Shown piece after piece: positions 21,969 through 32,092 of a DNA stretch of 32,092 bases. A model generated the notes under the pieces. The model was not told where the DNA came from and ran no database searches. It saw only the letters and a program-made list of their open reading frames with translations. Where the stretch lies: positions 1 through 32,092 of the forward strand of contig LRSR01003866.1 of NCBI GenBank assembly GCA_001579985.1. Direction: 5' to 3'. Position 1 is the first letter of the stretch, and the number at the start of each line of letters is the position of its first letter. A program made the position numbers and the translations under genes. The DNA comes from Hypsibius dujardini. Taxonomy: Eukaryota; Tardigrada; Eutardigrada; Parachela; Hypsibiidae.

Positions 21969-23106
21969 GGTGATGCTGTGGACGCTGTATGCTGATGTCA
22001 AGTTCTCGGTTCCGTTCCGCTGATGCCAAGTCCTCGGTTCCGTCCGTTCCGCTAACTTCGAATAGTCAGAAATTTCGTCTCGTTCACGGAATAGATTGGA
22101 AAGGTGTTACAATTGAATCCAGTTTGATTAAGAACAAACGAAATGGGTCAAAGTTTTTGGTCCTGCTTGGAGTCTGCCATTCGGATCGTTGGTTGATACT
22201 TGAGGGACCGAGGGTACCTAAGAGAACCTCGCTATAGCATGCAGCAAAGACGAGTATATTTTTTGCCGGCTTGAAAACGCTGAATGCCGACGATGAAGAA
22301 CAGAACTGAGAGAGCACGTGGAGCCAGAAATAACTTTGGAGGGTGTTAATGCATGGAGGGGATCAGAGAGATGCACTGTGATTTGGCTGCTCTCGAGGCA
22401 AAAATTAAAAACTAGATATTCCGGTTTTGTATAATGCAGCACAGCGAAACCTCTGGCAGTTGCTTAAGCGTGTTTCGTATTCTTTTTTCATCAAATGTAT
22501 TGATCGTTAAAATGAAGTCAAATATGCTCAAGGCACCATAATGCATGCAGGAGAGGAAAACCGTATATGACCTCATGATCTGGCTGGACATCCTGAGCTC
22601 TTGTAGTCCTCGTACTGAAACATTAACTGGCCAAGATTTGGAGTCATTACGATATCTGCGGAATCTCTGTTGATGCGTTTTACCTTGCACCTATGCGTAC
22701 AGTTGCGACACGGTGTTTCGAGCAGTCACTTGGAAAAACGGCGGACGAACCGGCGGTCGGCGCTACCATTCAAACAACACCGCTTTTTTTATTATCTTAA
22801 TTATTTTCTGCCGTATGATTAATGTTAAATTCATTATTCGTGGACCATAAATTTCTGTGAGAAAGCAAGTAACTACACACTTGATTTTAACAGTTTCGCA
22901 AGAAAGTACTTGAGGGAATTAATAAGCAAGGAATTTCTAATATATCTATAACATTTTCGAGAGATCAATAAGGTGATCAATAAACAGGGAAATTCTTATA
23001 TTCTAATTTCTTATATATATCTGTGACATAAAAACGGAATATGTAGAGCGTAAAACTGCCAGAAAAATTTGCATTCTACATGAGCAGGATGAATGAATAC
23101 GCGTCA
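21969..23106. other. Intergenic between the two four-helix paralogues
   Basis: This region holds the 3' UTR of paralogue B and the promoter of paralogue A. An imperfect direct repeat (28 and 32 bp, both starting GCTGATG and containing CTCGGTTCCGT) lies at 21991-22018 and 22019-22050, immediately before the paralogue A start. The minus-strand ORF at 22412-22690 is hydrophobic in part (FDFILTINTFDE) but could not be aligned with the paralogues. The stretch at 22770-23040 is AT-rich and featureless. Confidence 0.5.
21991..22050. repeat. Imperfect tandem direct repeat upstream of paralogue A
   Basis: Two adjacent copies of a 28-32-bp unit (21991-22018 and 22019-22050) differ by a C/T change and a 4-bp CGTC insertion in the second. 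They begin 23 bp upstream of the ATG of the minus-strand gene, so they may lie in its 5' UTR or core promoter. Confidence 0.85.
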
Positions 23107-23994
23107 TCAAACAAGTCCTCGTTTCTGATCTTCTTCCGGTGCTTGGTAGATGACCGGAACACCGTTGACTCCTGCCAATACTGCCCGGTAACTGCGAATT
23201 GCCTCCAGACAGATGATCTGCAAAGAACCCCAAGACAGGGTCATAAAGTAAGACGGATTGGAAATGGTCTGTGCAATGTGCTGCCTCATCAGCTTATTAC
23301 ATTGAGGATAATGTCGGCAGTGATGGCAATAATGTAGCAGATTAGTAAGCTACTCCTGACTTTCATGGCGGCATTCATTCCCAACATCAGCTGGAAGGGG
23401 AAGATACTGCAGCGGTAAGATCTCGTGAAACAGTTATAATATATCAATCAATAATCATACAGAGATATTGTCAGAATGTGCAGTTTCCTCCGAATTTGCA
23501 GTTTCTCCGACATCTACATCTCCATAGGTGTGATCATCAAGAACTGCGTAGGTGTATATCAGAATGATCAGGATTACGACTTCGAGGACGATCCTCACGG
23601 ATTGAACGATCATCCATGACAGCAACAAGCAACGATCTTTCTGTAAAAAAAAGTGAATGGAAATGGTCCAGTCTCTTTTCTGTCCGTGAAAATCTTACCC
23701 GCTTCAGTCCGTATACCAGACCTAGTGCAGCGATGAAGATCACCAGGGGGAATATGACTTCAAAGGTACGAATACCCAGACTAGTTGTCTCCCCGTTGAC
23801 GAAGCTGAAGAGGATGGCACACACGCCGAGACACGCCGAGACCTAAACACAAGTACGAAAAGTGATTGATGTCTCACTTTTTCTGCTGAAGGAGCAGTCC
23901 TTGGAGTAATAAAGCTGTCAGTGACACTTACAAAATGGTATCCCGCGACACATCTGCATCCTTGGAGCAGGGAACAGCAGAAACAGCTCCTCAT
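23107..23994 (-). CDS. Four-transmembrane protein, paralogue B, uncharacterised
   Basis: A 195-residue protein in five exons, in transcription order 23994-23932, 23842-23699, 23640-23461, 23390-23301 and 23217-23107; all introns are phase 0, at the same places as in paralogue A. The first two exons have identical lengths in the two genes (63 and 144 bp), and the starts align (MRSCFCCSLLQGCRCVAGYH against MKSCLCCSLLTGCKLVAAYQ), as do VSACLGVCAI, CLLLSWMIVQSV and the tail CLEAIRSYRAVL. Four hydrophobic helices are visible. The loop after helix 3 is 22 residues longer than in A and strongly acidic (DDHTYGDVDVGETANSEE), and the C-terminal tail is shorter, ending DQKRGLV. Function unknown. It is a tandem duplicate of its neighbour, now well diverged. 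Confidence 0.85.
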
Positions 23995-26160
23995 TTCTAT
24001 CAAAATCGTTTAGCAATGAACAGATAAAAGAAGTGTGAAACCGCACAATTGCAGACGTGGATAAGGTCGGATCAGGTGAGGTTGTGCGTGCGGGGATCCG
24101 ATAACCGCATGTGACGCACCCGCATTGCGTGGTGGGACTTCATTACTACTCCGAGGACGACGGGACGCTGAAAAGATCAAGGGCTCCAATTCCCCACGCT
24201 TGTGACATTTGGTGTCAGGCTACAGCATACTGCAATAACTTTTTTTCCTCTTTGGTAAAATCAAGGAATGTCCACAGACATACGAGTACTGGAATGCCTG
24301 TGTAATGATCCCCTGCTATGATGCTTGTTGTGAGCTCCCTGACTTACCGCTTCCCAAACTCCTGCTCAGAGTTTCGCAGTTGATACCCGCCAGCCCGGAT
24401 CGATATTTCTGGCAGCAAAAAATGGTGTTTGGTACTGATTATGTTTTGCTAAGGACCAGGGGAAATGCGCCATCTGTCGGTACAAGACACAGTTACGGCG
24501 ACACCTAGCGGAGAACCTTAACTCGTCCTGGGAGGACGCCCCAGTAGTTGGATGTGTTGTAAAAAAAATCACTAATTTAAAAACATAATATTATACAGCT
24601 AGTTTATGTATTGCATCAATTACACAAGGCTCATCGCACAACCTTGAAATTGGTGGAATATACTGACAAGCCTTGGTAACACTTGCAATATTGCGACGCA
24701 TATAGAACTGGCAGACTTTTACACAATTGTCTGCACAACTAATTACTCTACCAAAACCTACGTGGTTGTCGGTAAGTTCAGTAAAATTGGAGCTTTTATA
24801 CGTTACTACGTTAAAGTACTTTGAAGTTTCACAATGATCCGGCATAAAGCTAGTCGGTGATTTGTTGAATGTACAACTCGGTGATCTCTTCGAGTGTATA
24901 TAACTTGGCATGCTGGAGGATCATTAAAGGTCCGCGCGTTTTCTCTCGTAAACGCGGAGCTCGACCAGCGAGTGCCCCACCGCTAAAGACCATCAATATC
25001 CACGGCAAAGGAAATAAATCAAACGGCAAACGACTCACTGCCACCCATTAACGACCAACTCTCAACTCCATCAAGTCAATTGGATAAATGATGCTGGTTT
25101 TTTTACCCGGACTATACTTGCGAGTTATACGGCTTTCTGACGCTCTCTTGGAAGGAACGCATACAACAACGCGAGGCCGCACAGCTGACTTTGCCGCCAT
25201 AAATTTTAATTAAGAAGTTGTGAATGTCTATGAATTACAGAGACTCTGTGTCTATGTTACAGACATAGACCTTCAGGATGTTAAGATGTCAGGATGTTGG
25301 CGGTAAGCTGATAATTGCCTAACTAATGAACTCGTCAGACTAAAATTTCTGTGTTTTTGCCGTACTCTGAATGACAGTTTCTGAACTACTTCCTCTACTA
25401 ATACTCGCAGTCCTAGTGTGCATGCATATGTATGCATAGGCGATTATTTTGTTGCGGTTGATTTGACGTCCCTGCAAGCGTGTCGGACAAGACCCACTTG
25501 GCCTCAATCCTAGGACGGTTGCTCTTCTCAATCCTAGGACGGTTGCTCTTCTCAATCCTAGGACGGTTGCTCTTCTCAATCCTAGGACGGTTGCTCTTCT
25601 CTTTCAAGGGCCATTTTTAATTTTGATAACTTGCTCTTGCGTGGCAGCGTAAAGTCTACTGACGAGGAATCCGATAATGTGACGCTGGGTTCGCAGCTCC
25701 CTTGTGCAGACGGACACACTACGACTTTGTATAAACCATTCGATGGGACAGCCGAACAAAAAAACACGTGAACAACGAGTCAACTTGCTTTTGTTGCAAG
25801 TGCTATCAAGTGACGCACTCCGTAAGATGGACACTTGACTTTAAATACTGATAGGCTAATTATTTGTTTAGATGCTGTAATTAAAAGTATGGCACAAGCA
25901 ACATCGGACAGCACATACGAGTGATACGACCGTACGAGGCAGCTGCAGTGACTAGTAAGAAACATTTAAATGTATTAATTTTTTTGTACTCGTGTATTCT
26001 TATTATGTTCTGTAATATAATAAAATTGACGTTTTTATCGACAAGATTTCTATTTATCTAAACAAGTACGAAAAAGGGAAACTCCTGCTAATCGGCACCC
26101 ACCATTATGAACGCACGCAACCAACCGACGAATCAGAGACTCTAATCAAAGAATAGGGCG
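23995..26160. other. Long region without a confident gene
   Basis: About 2.2 kb with fragments only. At 24263-24330 (+) a Cys-rich stretch reads KECPQTYEYWNACVM, then PCYDACC, resembling the start of a trypsin-inhibitor-like domain. At about 24932-25051 (+) a basic open stretch (GPRVFSRKRGARPAS to RLTATH and stop) looks like a possible last exon. At 25610-25771 (+) a 53-codon open stretch (AIFNFDNLLLRGSVKSTDEE to KNT and stop) follows a polypyrimidine tract ending CAAG. None could be joined into one gene. CTCF-like words are at 24467-24480 and 24498-24511, and an 8-bp hairpin is at 25251-25271. Confidence 0.4.
25503..25598. repeat. 24-bp minisatellite, four perfect copies
   Basis: Four identical 24-bp units (25503-25526, 25527-25550, 25551-25574, 25575-25598), each starting CTCAATCCTAGGACGG and ending TTGCTCTT. 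Two plus-strand frames stay open (LNPRTVAL or SILGRLLF repeats), and a minus-strand frame reads EKSNRPRI four times. No gene model supports translation. Confidence 0.97.
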
Positions 26161-27202
26161 GGGCATATTTTCTGTTGCTCTCTCTCTCTCTCCGGCGCAG
26201 TTCAGCTCTCATTCCGCACGGTTGTTCAGGAGGCGAAAACAGCCGTTCACGATACACACATACCCTGCCGTCTCTCGCTCATTCTTTTCTCATTCAATTT
26301 CACATGTTCGTCGTTGCCTGAGTCTGACCACACACCACACCGCACACACTCTGTCCAACGATTATTTAAAATCTCCACAACGGCTTCAGCTGACCCGCCT
26401 AATTACCCTCACTTTTACTCTGGAGATCCCCTTTCCCCGCACACCGTCATCACCATCCTCTCAATCTCCTCATCATCATCACAATCGTCCGAATCGGATT
26501 TCCCTGTTCCCAGCAGGACGGCGTGATTTTACGTGATTCCTCTCCCGCTATCGCACGCAGAATCACGTTGTGAATCATCCTTCATCCTTGCCGGCCTTAC
26601 ATATTATGCCATAACTCATCAGTCGGATCTCGGGATGAGAAACTGACCAGCTGCACACACGCTCAGGACTTACACGCGCTGGTATTGACCGGACCGTGTC
26701 TCATTTGTCTCATCGCTCTTCGATCCCGGTCGTCCATCCAATTCCTTCGGGGACGCACTTCCCGTCGAAAGCCTTGAGAAACCTTTTTGCCGGACAGAAA
26801 GGAGGAGCGAAAGTTGTGTGTTTACCCTGCGTTCAACATTCAAACGAGCCCGGCATCCAATTTCCATCCCGTCTTCTTCATCATCATCTATCGTCCTCGT
26901 CGCTCATCATGAGCGCAGTCTGCCTATGCAAATTCGCCGCCACGCTGCTGACCAAATAAATACATTATCTGTCAGTCAGTTTCGAGAGGCCGAAGGAGGG
27001 GTACGGACGGGACTGAAGGAAGAGAGGCAAAAAGTAGCCATTGGCAATTTATTTTCAAGTGTGTTGGCGACGGCGGTGTTCCTCTTTCCTACCCTTATCG
27101 AACCAGGAACCACTCCACCCAAACTAGGAACCACTCCACCGAAACCAGGAGCCACTCCACCGAAACTTGGAATCACTCTACCGAAACCAGGCCGCAGCAG
27201 TC
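26161..27202 (+). promoter_or_regulatory. Probable promoter and 5' leader of the secreted-protein gene
   Basis: A GC-box-like GGGCGGGG is at about 26156-26163, followed by a (CT)n tract at about 26177-26192. The leader contains upstream ATGs: one opening a 16-codon ORF at about 26910 and one at 26926 opening a 128-codon ORF that runs past the main start in another frame. A 21-bp repeat fills 27100-27191. The assignment as a leader is an inference from position. Confidence 0.35.
27100..27191 (+). repeat. 21-bp repeat, four copies, before a start codon
   Basis: Units at 27100-27120, 27121-27141, 27142-27162 and 27163-27183, plus 8 bp of a fifth; the consensus begins AAACCAGGAACCACTCCACC. In one plus frame they read as heptads of the type PPKLGTT/PPKPGAT. 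The array ends 11 bp before the ATG at 27203. Confidence 0.95.
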
Positions 27203-27308
27203 ATGCTGGGATTATTACTATCGGATGCCGTGCGGCGACGGATACATTTCGGCGGGCTGCTCGTCGTCCTTCAAGTCCTCCTTGCATGTGCCTCCGCTCT
27301 GCCCACAG
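27203..27308 (+). CDS. First coding exon of a secreted or membrane protein (signal peptide)
   Basis: Thirty-five codons starting ATG with G at -3. The peptide begins MLGLLLSDAVRRRIHFGG, continues with the hydrophobic core LLVVLQVLLACASA and ends LPT, a good signal peptide with likely cleavage after the ASA. The exon ends in phase 1 at a strong donor (ACAG, then GTAAGAG). No following exon was found up to the window end, so the intron would exceed 4.7 kb, far longer than any other here. The mature protein is therefore unknown. If the donor is not used, the frame continues to a stop at 27412 as a 69-codon precursor with GKR soon after the signal peptide. Confidence 0.5.
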
Positions 27309-28520
27309 GTAAGAGAAGTCCGCGTTATAACTGGGCGCTTTGGCTCAAGTTGAAGTGGCCGCAGCAGGAACGGCAGCTGACATTTTTTCGAGTGGTTCCC
27401 CGCGAAACTTGAAAGAGAATGAGGGCTTCCCTTCCCTTCCATACCCTCATTTCGGAATCATAACTCGAGTGGCACATTCCACCGTAATGATACCGTCAGT
27501 GTCGGTGTCTATGGTCACTGTAGGGTGGATGCAGCAGCGCAGGACGGAAACTTTCGTCCAGACGCATTTTTGAAATAATTGCAAGAGTAATTTGTTTTTC
27601 AGTGTTTTTCCGGTGTGTGTTGATGGTTTGTTTTCGGGTTGGTCTGTTCGGTTTATATAACAGTTTTGCTCGAGAGAGAGAATGAGAGAGAGAGAGAGAA
27701 AGATGATGTTGGTGAGGATGACATGCGAGGTGTGTAAAGTAGCAGATGGAAATTGGCTTGTCACTCGTAATGAGCGTTTAATGAGGGCTGACTTTTGACA
27801 GTTCCCAATGTGGACCACAATATTTAGACAGATGGAAACGGAGCCCTGACGCTCCAAAAGCACGATCACAATCGAGGACCGATCTCGAGGAGTATATTCA
27901 GCCTGAGTTTAAGTTTTCCATATCACAGACGATTATATGCGTTGTTGTTGATTCGTAGATCAACATTGCGAGTACTGTTTTATTTTCGAGTTCGACAATA
28001 TATTTTTTATTTGATGGTCACTGGGTTTCCACTGCTTTCCTATCGCTAGTTGCCATCTGTTATAGTCACCCAGATTATTTTTCTCCCACTTCCCAATGGG
28101 CTGGGAAAGGAGCACAAATTCCCGGGCCTTATTAGAGGGCCTGCCACAGGGCTGTGTGTTTACCATTGTAGTGGGCAGTTTTACAGCTTAGTGTGTTGAC
28201 TTGAAAGATAACAATTTGATGATTGATCCACACGTCGCGTTGGGTCGGGACCGTTCCTCGCTAAACACACTCCAGCAACACGCTCGGGCACGGGAGCCTG
28301 TTTACGTAGAGAGAGAGAGTCATATACACCCATGAAAATTATATTTCATTGACGAAACGATAGAGAAGGGGCTGGCAAATTCCTAAACGGAAAGATTTGC
28401 GGGTAATTTTAAAATCGCCGCTCGTCAAAACGTACACGGCGCAAAGTGAAGCGCAGCGGGTGTCCCGCCTGCGGGCCATTTCATCGTTACCGCACAAATA
28501 AAAGATATCATCGGTTGTGG

Positions 28521-28530
28521 CCTGTCTGAC

Positions 28531-28567
<37 letters not shown>
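28521..28567 (+). repeat. (TCTG)n microsatellite
   Basis: About ten TCTG units with one TGAC interruption near the left end. Confidence 0.95.
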
Positions 28568-28568
<1 letters not shown>

Positions 28569-28870
28569 ATGGACAGGGGCCACTTTAAAGTGAAAATGTT
28601 TATAGTGAAACATGCCTATTCACTTTTTAAAGTTATTCCAATGCGCGCGGCTATTTGGGTGGCTATCTTGTAAAGGGGGGCCATTTCATATGCAGCATGC
28701 ATTTGATGGACATGGAAAAGACAGGTTTCTTACAAAAGCGCGCCGAGCGACCCCGGTGTGTTGACAGTGACGGATGATGACGCGATCCTGTGAGCCCGCG
28801 CACCGAAAGTCGCGCGGCATACATAGATCAGGGCGCGCCTTTATTATGCAAAACATTGACCATTCAGGAA

Positions 28871-28910
28871 TGTGTGTGTGTGTCTGTCTGTCTGTCTGTC
28901 TGTATCTGTT
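28871..28910 (+). repeat. (TG)n/(TCTG)n compound microsatellite
   Basis: A short TG run followed by about six TCTG units. Confidence 0.93.
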
Positions 28911-28996
28911 TGTGTGTAGTGCGCAACGTCGCAATGATATGTGGCTTTCGCGAAATGATGCTGCTTCAAGAATCAGAATCAAGTGCAAACCTCTGA

Positions 28997-29051
28997 CTGT
29001 CTCTCCGACTGGCTGTCTGTCTGTCTCTCTGACTGGCTGTCTGTCTGTCAG
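28997..29051 (+). repeat. Imperfect TCTG microsatellite with CTGACTGG interruptions
   Basis: TCTG units broken twice by the same CTCTGACTGGCTG phrase, giving a higher-order repeat of about 24 bp. Confidence 0.85.
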
Positions 29052-29758
29052 CCCGGCAAGCATCTTCCATCATTCTCATATCTTGCTACAAACCAGGTCA
29101 AACATGCGACTTGTCTAAATTCTTGCAAACTAATCTGCACTGAATTGTTTCTCGGTATTATTTCTTGGTATTATTTCTTGATATCACTTTTTAAAATAAT
29201 TTACACTGCACAAACTGTAAAATTTATCACTTTAAAAATGATTCTTGCTGTATCTTTTTTTTACGATGACCGAATCGGAGGAATTCCAACCAGACAGATA
29301 ACACTCGAGTTTGCTAACGAATAAAATCAACATTTACTCGATGGAAAATGCATCCGATAATAATAACGACGGTTCCTCCTCTTTTTCTTTCGGCTCCTGG
29401 CGTGCGCATAATTACAGGTTGCCCTCCGAATAGGGCACTCACACACCCACACAGAGCGTCCTATTCATCCCTACCCCTAACCTCACTGCTCCCGAATAAA
29501 AGTTTCCCCACTTTCGGGCACATGACATACCACGCTAACGACTGCACTCGAAAATGGACCGTAGGCCGGACTCCCCTATACTAAACACCTGCCCTGTTCG
29601 CTCAATCGATTCTGCCGTCTCTCTCTCGCTTTTCGCCTATCACTTCCTTCCGTCTGTCCCTCCATCGCCATCCAATATGCAAAACAGATCGACAATTGTC
29701 TCGGGCTCCATTTTCGAGTCCAACAAGGTCCACTTTTGACCACTATAATTTAGCGTTG

Positions 29759-29793
29759 TATGTCTGTCTGCCTGTGTGTGTCTGTGTGTGTAT
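29759..29793 (+). repeat. Short TCTG/TGTG microsatellite
   Basis: Mixed TCTG and TGTG units, imperfect. Confidence 0.75.
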
Positions 29794-31061
29794 GGACGTA
29801 GATGGAGCGTGACCATCATTCGGCGGTACAACTAGCAGTTAGAGTTGCATCGCATGCGGTGCGGCGGCGGAAATGCTCGAAGCCGGATCAGGTTACCCAC
29901 CCCTTGGTTAGCAAGTCGTGACTGCGCGAGTGCTACATTAGACGCCGGGGCGGCCAAGTAGGCAGAAGATTTAAATTCGAGACGTGGATGTGGACGGGAA
30001 AGATGAGCCCTTCTGAGGGCCATTTTGGTCATTAGTCGAGCTGCGGATTATCACACATCCTCCGCGAGTAAGGATTGGCGGAGAGGGGAAGGATAGACAC
30101 TTCACAATGGGATAGATCAGCCGTGGCTGCGTCTTAACAGGATTACCTAGACGTCGGTAAAATCTGCAACTATTGTAGTAATGTACCTTTCGCAGTTTAA
30201 GCAATTTTGTCGGAACCTACAAGACAATGGAAATATTTTTGGCTAAATTTGAAAAATATGCCGTAGAGTATAATGTATCTCTAAATTTATTTATTTTAGT
30301 TAAATTGTAAGGAGATTTTTTTTACCTGTTTGCATACATTAATAAGTTGTCTCTGCACTCTGTAAATGTTTAATGGCTACGTACATTAAGTTTCTTGGGT
30401 CGCTCGCTTAGAACGCAGTTGGAGGTGGTAAGCGACAGCCTGAACAGACGAAGACTTGGGCAAACAAAGGAGCGTTTACCTTTATGGCCGTTCGATAATG
30501 ATAATAAGAGCCGTTCTGATTATTTGTCCAGATAATTAAGGACCCATAAAAGAGGTACTTTTCCGGCCCTTATCGTTTGCCACTACACCCACAGCCACTG
30601 TACAAACTCCGGACCAGGTAGGTAGCCCTTGGCTACTTCAAACGCCGTGATTCCCCATTAATCCTGCCGAACAATGATGGCTTCGAAGAAGAAAGCTGGC
30701 GTGCAGTTGAATAGGGATAACGGGCAGGCAGATGTACCCGGGTAAACGCCTGATTTACCTTCTCCTTTCATGTCTAATCGCCGTGAAAAATTCATTTTGC
30801 CATCGCTGTCTGTGGTTTGTCTTTTACTGGCTTTTGTCAATGCCTTCGTGTTTTGTTCGCTTTACGGGAGAATAAGAGAGCACGAAGATGGCAATGCAGG
30901 AAGAGATCGTGCCTTTCTTCGGGCGCGGTTCACTGTTTGATGGTATTTCGGGGTAGGTCAGCGGAGTTTCTTCCAGACAAAGGATGATTTGTCCTGCATG
31001 AGAACGAAAAACCTCCCGCAGACATTCCACTGCTCAGTACATCTGTCAATGTGTCGATCTA

Positions 31062-31185
<124 letters not shown>

Positions 31186-32092
31186 TACTGGCATCTTCCA
31201 TGTCTTCATTCTTCGATGAGAATATTGAAGGGCTTCTTAAGAACCCTCAGCAAACATAACTGTTGGTTCGGAGCGCAAATAATCCGTTTAGCATACCTCT
31301 TTGTTCTACTTTCGCCAATTGTCCGACATCCCAGCTGAATGACCAACCATTTAAACTGACACCCGGCTTTAGCCTTTCTCTTTTTTTCTCCTATCGGTCT
31401 CGGTTCAGCACGCGTTCCGACACAAGGTATAATAATAGCAGCAAAGACGGCAGACAAACAAGTGCCGAAAATCTGTCATCCATCATCCACCTGCGCGCGC
31501 CACGCTATCATTACGGATGGCCACCGAAACAGCGAAAAAAGTGAATGATTTACAATGGCGCTACCATGGCCTTCAATTTCGTCATTCGCATTTTGTTCAT
31601 ACATCGTACATCATTTTAAAAGTGTTCGACATACATTATAGTGCAGGCTCTTAAAAGTCAATTATTATACAGTGATGTTCTAATTTGCCATACTTACTCT
31701 ACAGAAGTATATAGGGAAATATTCATTTGACATTTGCAACTTTGTTTTAAAGGCCTTTATAGAGAATAAGTGTTCTACACTTTCCAGCTCAGTTTTTTTA
31801 TTGATTCAGTAACCCGTGCGATCAAGTGGAGCACAGCTTCAAGTTTTTTTGTAATTTTAAGTTTTTTGCCCTCTTGCCTGAACGTACAATTCTACAGTTT
31901 ACGTGTGTCGCATTCCGGTGTGCGCATCTGTGTAACGTCACGAACCGGTCTAAAAGAGCTTATGGCCGTGCAGAAGAACACTCTGCACGTGTGTTAGACC
32001 CCCTTTACCCAACGATGATGATGACTTCCGGTCGTGTTCCCATTAGCTGAACCTGGACCCATAAATGAGCTTAGTTAACGGACTTTCCCTTG

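Noticed and set aside
22412-22690. Possible third, decayed copy of the four-helix protein
   Set aside because: Only a short hydrophobic stretch (FDFILTINTFDE) resembles exon 3 of paralogue A; the flanks do not align and no splice pattern matches.
25604-25834. Minus-strand ORFs next to the 24-bp array
   Set aside because: No motif, and they overlap a plus-strand stretch with more coding-like composition; neither strand has firm support.
29840-30060. GC-rich patch considered as an RNA gene or CpG-type promoter
   Set aside because: No tRNA-like fold or clear promoter element could be identified.

Overview
The window is animal nuclear DNA. It carries densely packed multi-exon genes with short introns (about 50-120 bp for most), GT-AG splice sites with one apparent GC-AG exception, and only metazoan protein families: annexins, a WASP-interacting protein, a single-pass receptor guanylyl cyclase and small four-helix membrane proteins. 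The mid-range base composition, short introns and gene set would suit a small ecdysozoan such as a tardigrade. That placement is an inference and nothing in the sequence proves it. No prokaryotic genes, rRNA, convincing tRNA, CRISPR array or complete transposon was found.

Layout, left to right. (1) 885-3778 (+): a 478-residue annexin of the A7/A11 type with a long Pro/Gly/Tyr/Gln-rich N-terminus and four annexin repeats. (2) 4391-6649 (+): a second, 393-residue annexin in tandem, with a Thr-tract N-terminus and calcium loops lost from repeats 3 and 4. (3) 7195-11362 (-): a complete WIP/verprolin homologue of 547 residues with an N-terminal WH2 motif, a proline-rich middle and a C-terminal WASP-binding segment. 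(4) 12281-12830 (-): a possible small five-exon gene of unknown function. (5) 13334-18193 (+): a complete 20-exon receptor guanylyl cyclase of 1029 residues. (6) 19152-19925 (+): a decayed partial copy of its last five exons. (7) 19950-20575: a fold-back repeat. (8) 21014-21968 and 23107-23994 (both -): two tandem paralogues of a four-transmembrane protein. (9) 27203-27308 (+): a signal-peptide-encoding first exon, apparently followed by an intron running past the window end, with (TCTG)n and (TGCC)n microsatellites.

The genes do not form a pathway or operon. Two loose links are visible. Annexins and WIP both act where membranes meet cortical actin. Three separate local duplications (annexins, cyclase tail, four-helix proteins) lie within 24 kb, all in the same orientation as their source.

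Gene models were built by hand: splice sites were chosen so that reading phase is kept across every junction and the protein matches its family. All 54 introns of the six complete genes keep phase. No transcript or database check was possible.

I did not find a clearly new multi-gene system. The items most worth a second look are the cyclase-tail copy with its own poly(A) signal, the fold-back satellite, the annexin that lost half its calcium sites, the unexplained small gene open in two frames, and the same-strand bias of all TCTG tracts.
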